From: an uncultured Bacilli bacterium
GTDB taxonomy: Bacteria > Bacillota_I > Bacilli_A > RF39 > UBA660
DNA length: 20,398 nt
NCBI GenBank assembly: GCA_944359735.1
Contig: CALVTA010000009.1
Coordinates: 1 to 20,398 of the forward strand
Reading direction: 5' to 3'
The notes under the pieces were generated by a model. It was not told the origin of the DNA and searched no databases. It worked only from the letters and a program-made list of their open reading frames with translations. This document shows positions 20,326 through 20,398 of the stretch, in pieces. How positions within the stretch are numbered: position 1 is the stretch's first letter; each line of letters opens with the position of its first letter. The translations under genes and the position numbers were made by a program.

Positions 20326-20398
20326 ATCGAGTAGAGGAAATTAAATAATGGTAATTATTTAATTTGCCCCTCTCACACCACCGTACATACGGTTCTCG
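20326..20398 (-). mobile_element. group II intron 3' end (domains V and VI), cut by the right edge
   Basis: Read on the minus strand, the end of the window gives CGAGAACCGTATGTACGG, then TGGTGTGAGAGG, an AT hairpin (AAATTAAATAAT with ATTATTTAATTT, 4-base loop), and CTACTCGAT. This matches the 3' end of many bacterial group II introns as I remember it: the domain V strand with ACGGTGGTGTGAGAGG, domain VI as a hairpin, then the CTACTCGAT ending, with 3' splice site AT at about 20326. The reverse transcriptase/maturase and the rest of domain V would lie beyond the window. The 3' flank is the gene-free region upstream of the NUDIX gene. Confidence 0.75.

Noticed and set aside
1..20398. tRNA or rRNA genes, riboswitches or T-boxes
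   Set aside because: I saw no cloverleaf with a GTTCRA arm, no rRNA-like GC-rich block and no T-box consensus in any gap.

Overview
The window is very AT-rich DNA from a low-GC Gram-positive bacterium, most likely an uncultured gut member of the Bacilli or a Mollicutes-like relative. The support is a Gram-positive type PolC N-terminus, a Firmicutes-order suf operon (sufC-D-S-U-B), a lipoteichoic-acid-synthase-like enzyme, a sortase with its cell-wall-anchored substrate, and AGGTG/GGAGG ribosome binding sites. TGA is used as a stop (for example at 10573-10575), so the code is the ordinary bacterial one and not the Mycoplasma code.

Region 1-2366 (minus strand): an unrecognised 279-residue protein translated just ahead of polC, whose 5' end is all that is in the window, and a charged tail-anchored protein. 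Region 2464-4117 (plus strand): a one-cluster ferredoxin, then two LysM proteins that are clearly duplicates. The first carries a zinc M15 peptidoglycan peptidase domain. The second has lost it and carries an identical 123-bp tandem repeat instead. Neither has a signal peptide. A strong terminator at 4282-4321 ends the group.

Region 4450-12645 (minus strand): an RluB-type pseudouridine synthase; a cell-surface operon (thioester-domain adhesin with a VPDTG anchor, sortase, membrane protein, LtaS-like phosphoglycerol transferase, membrane-anchored protein); a pyrimidine-nucleoside phosphorylase; an XRE regulator with a near-consensus promoter; and a short SSB. A strong hairpin with a T-run lies inside the first codons of the sortase gene and would let the adhesin be transcribed in excess over the rest of the operon.

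Region 12797-17380 (minus strand): the complete suf iron-sulfur assembly operon, with an unusually small SufD and a SufS gene whose ribosome binding site points to an AUU start rather than the overlapping GTG. Region 17520-18587 (plus strand): a membrane-anchored unknown and a HIT hydrolase. Region 18661-20263 (minus strand): a DUF218/YdcF-like protein, a CmpB-type membrane protein and a NUDIX hydrolase. The last 73 bases look like the 3' end (domains V and VI) of a group II intron whose body lies beyond the right edge.

Most of the window is ordinary chromosomal core. The parts that deserve a second look are the signal-less LysM pair with its repeat, the adhesin-sortase unit with the internal terminator and a sortase lacking its usual arginine, the odd SufS start, and the small SufD.
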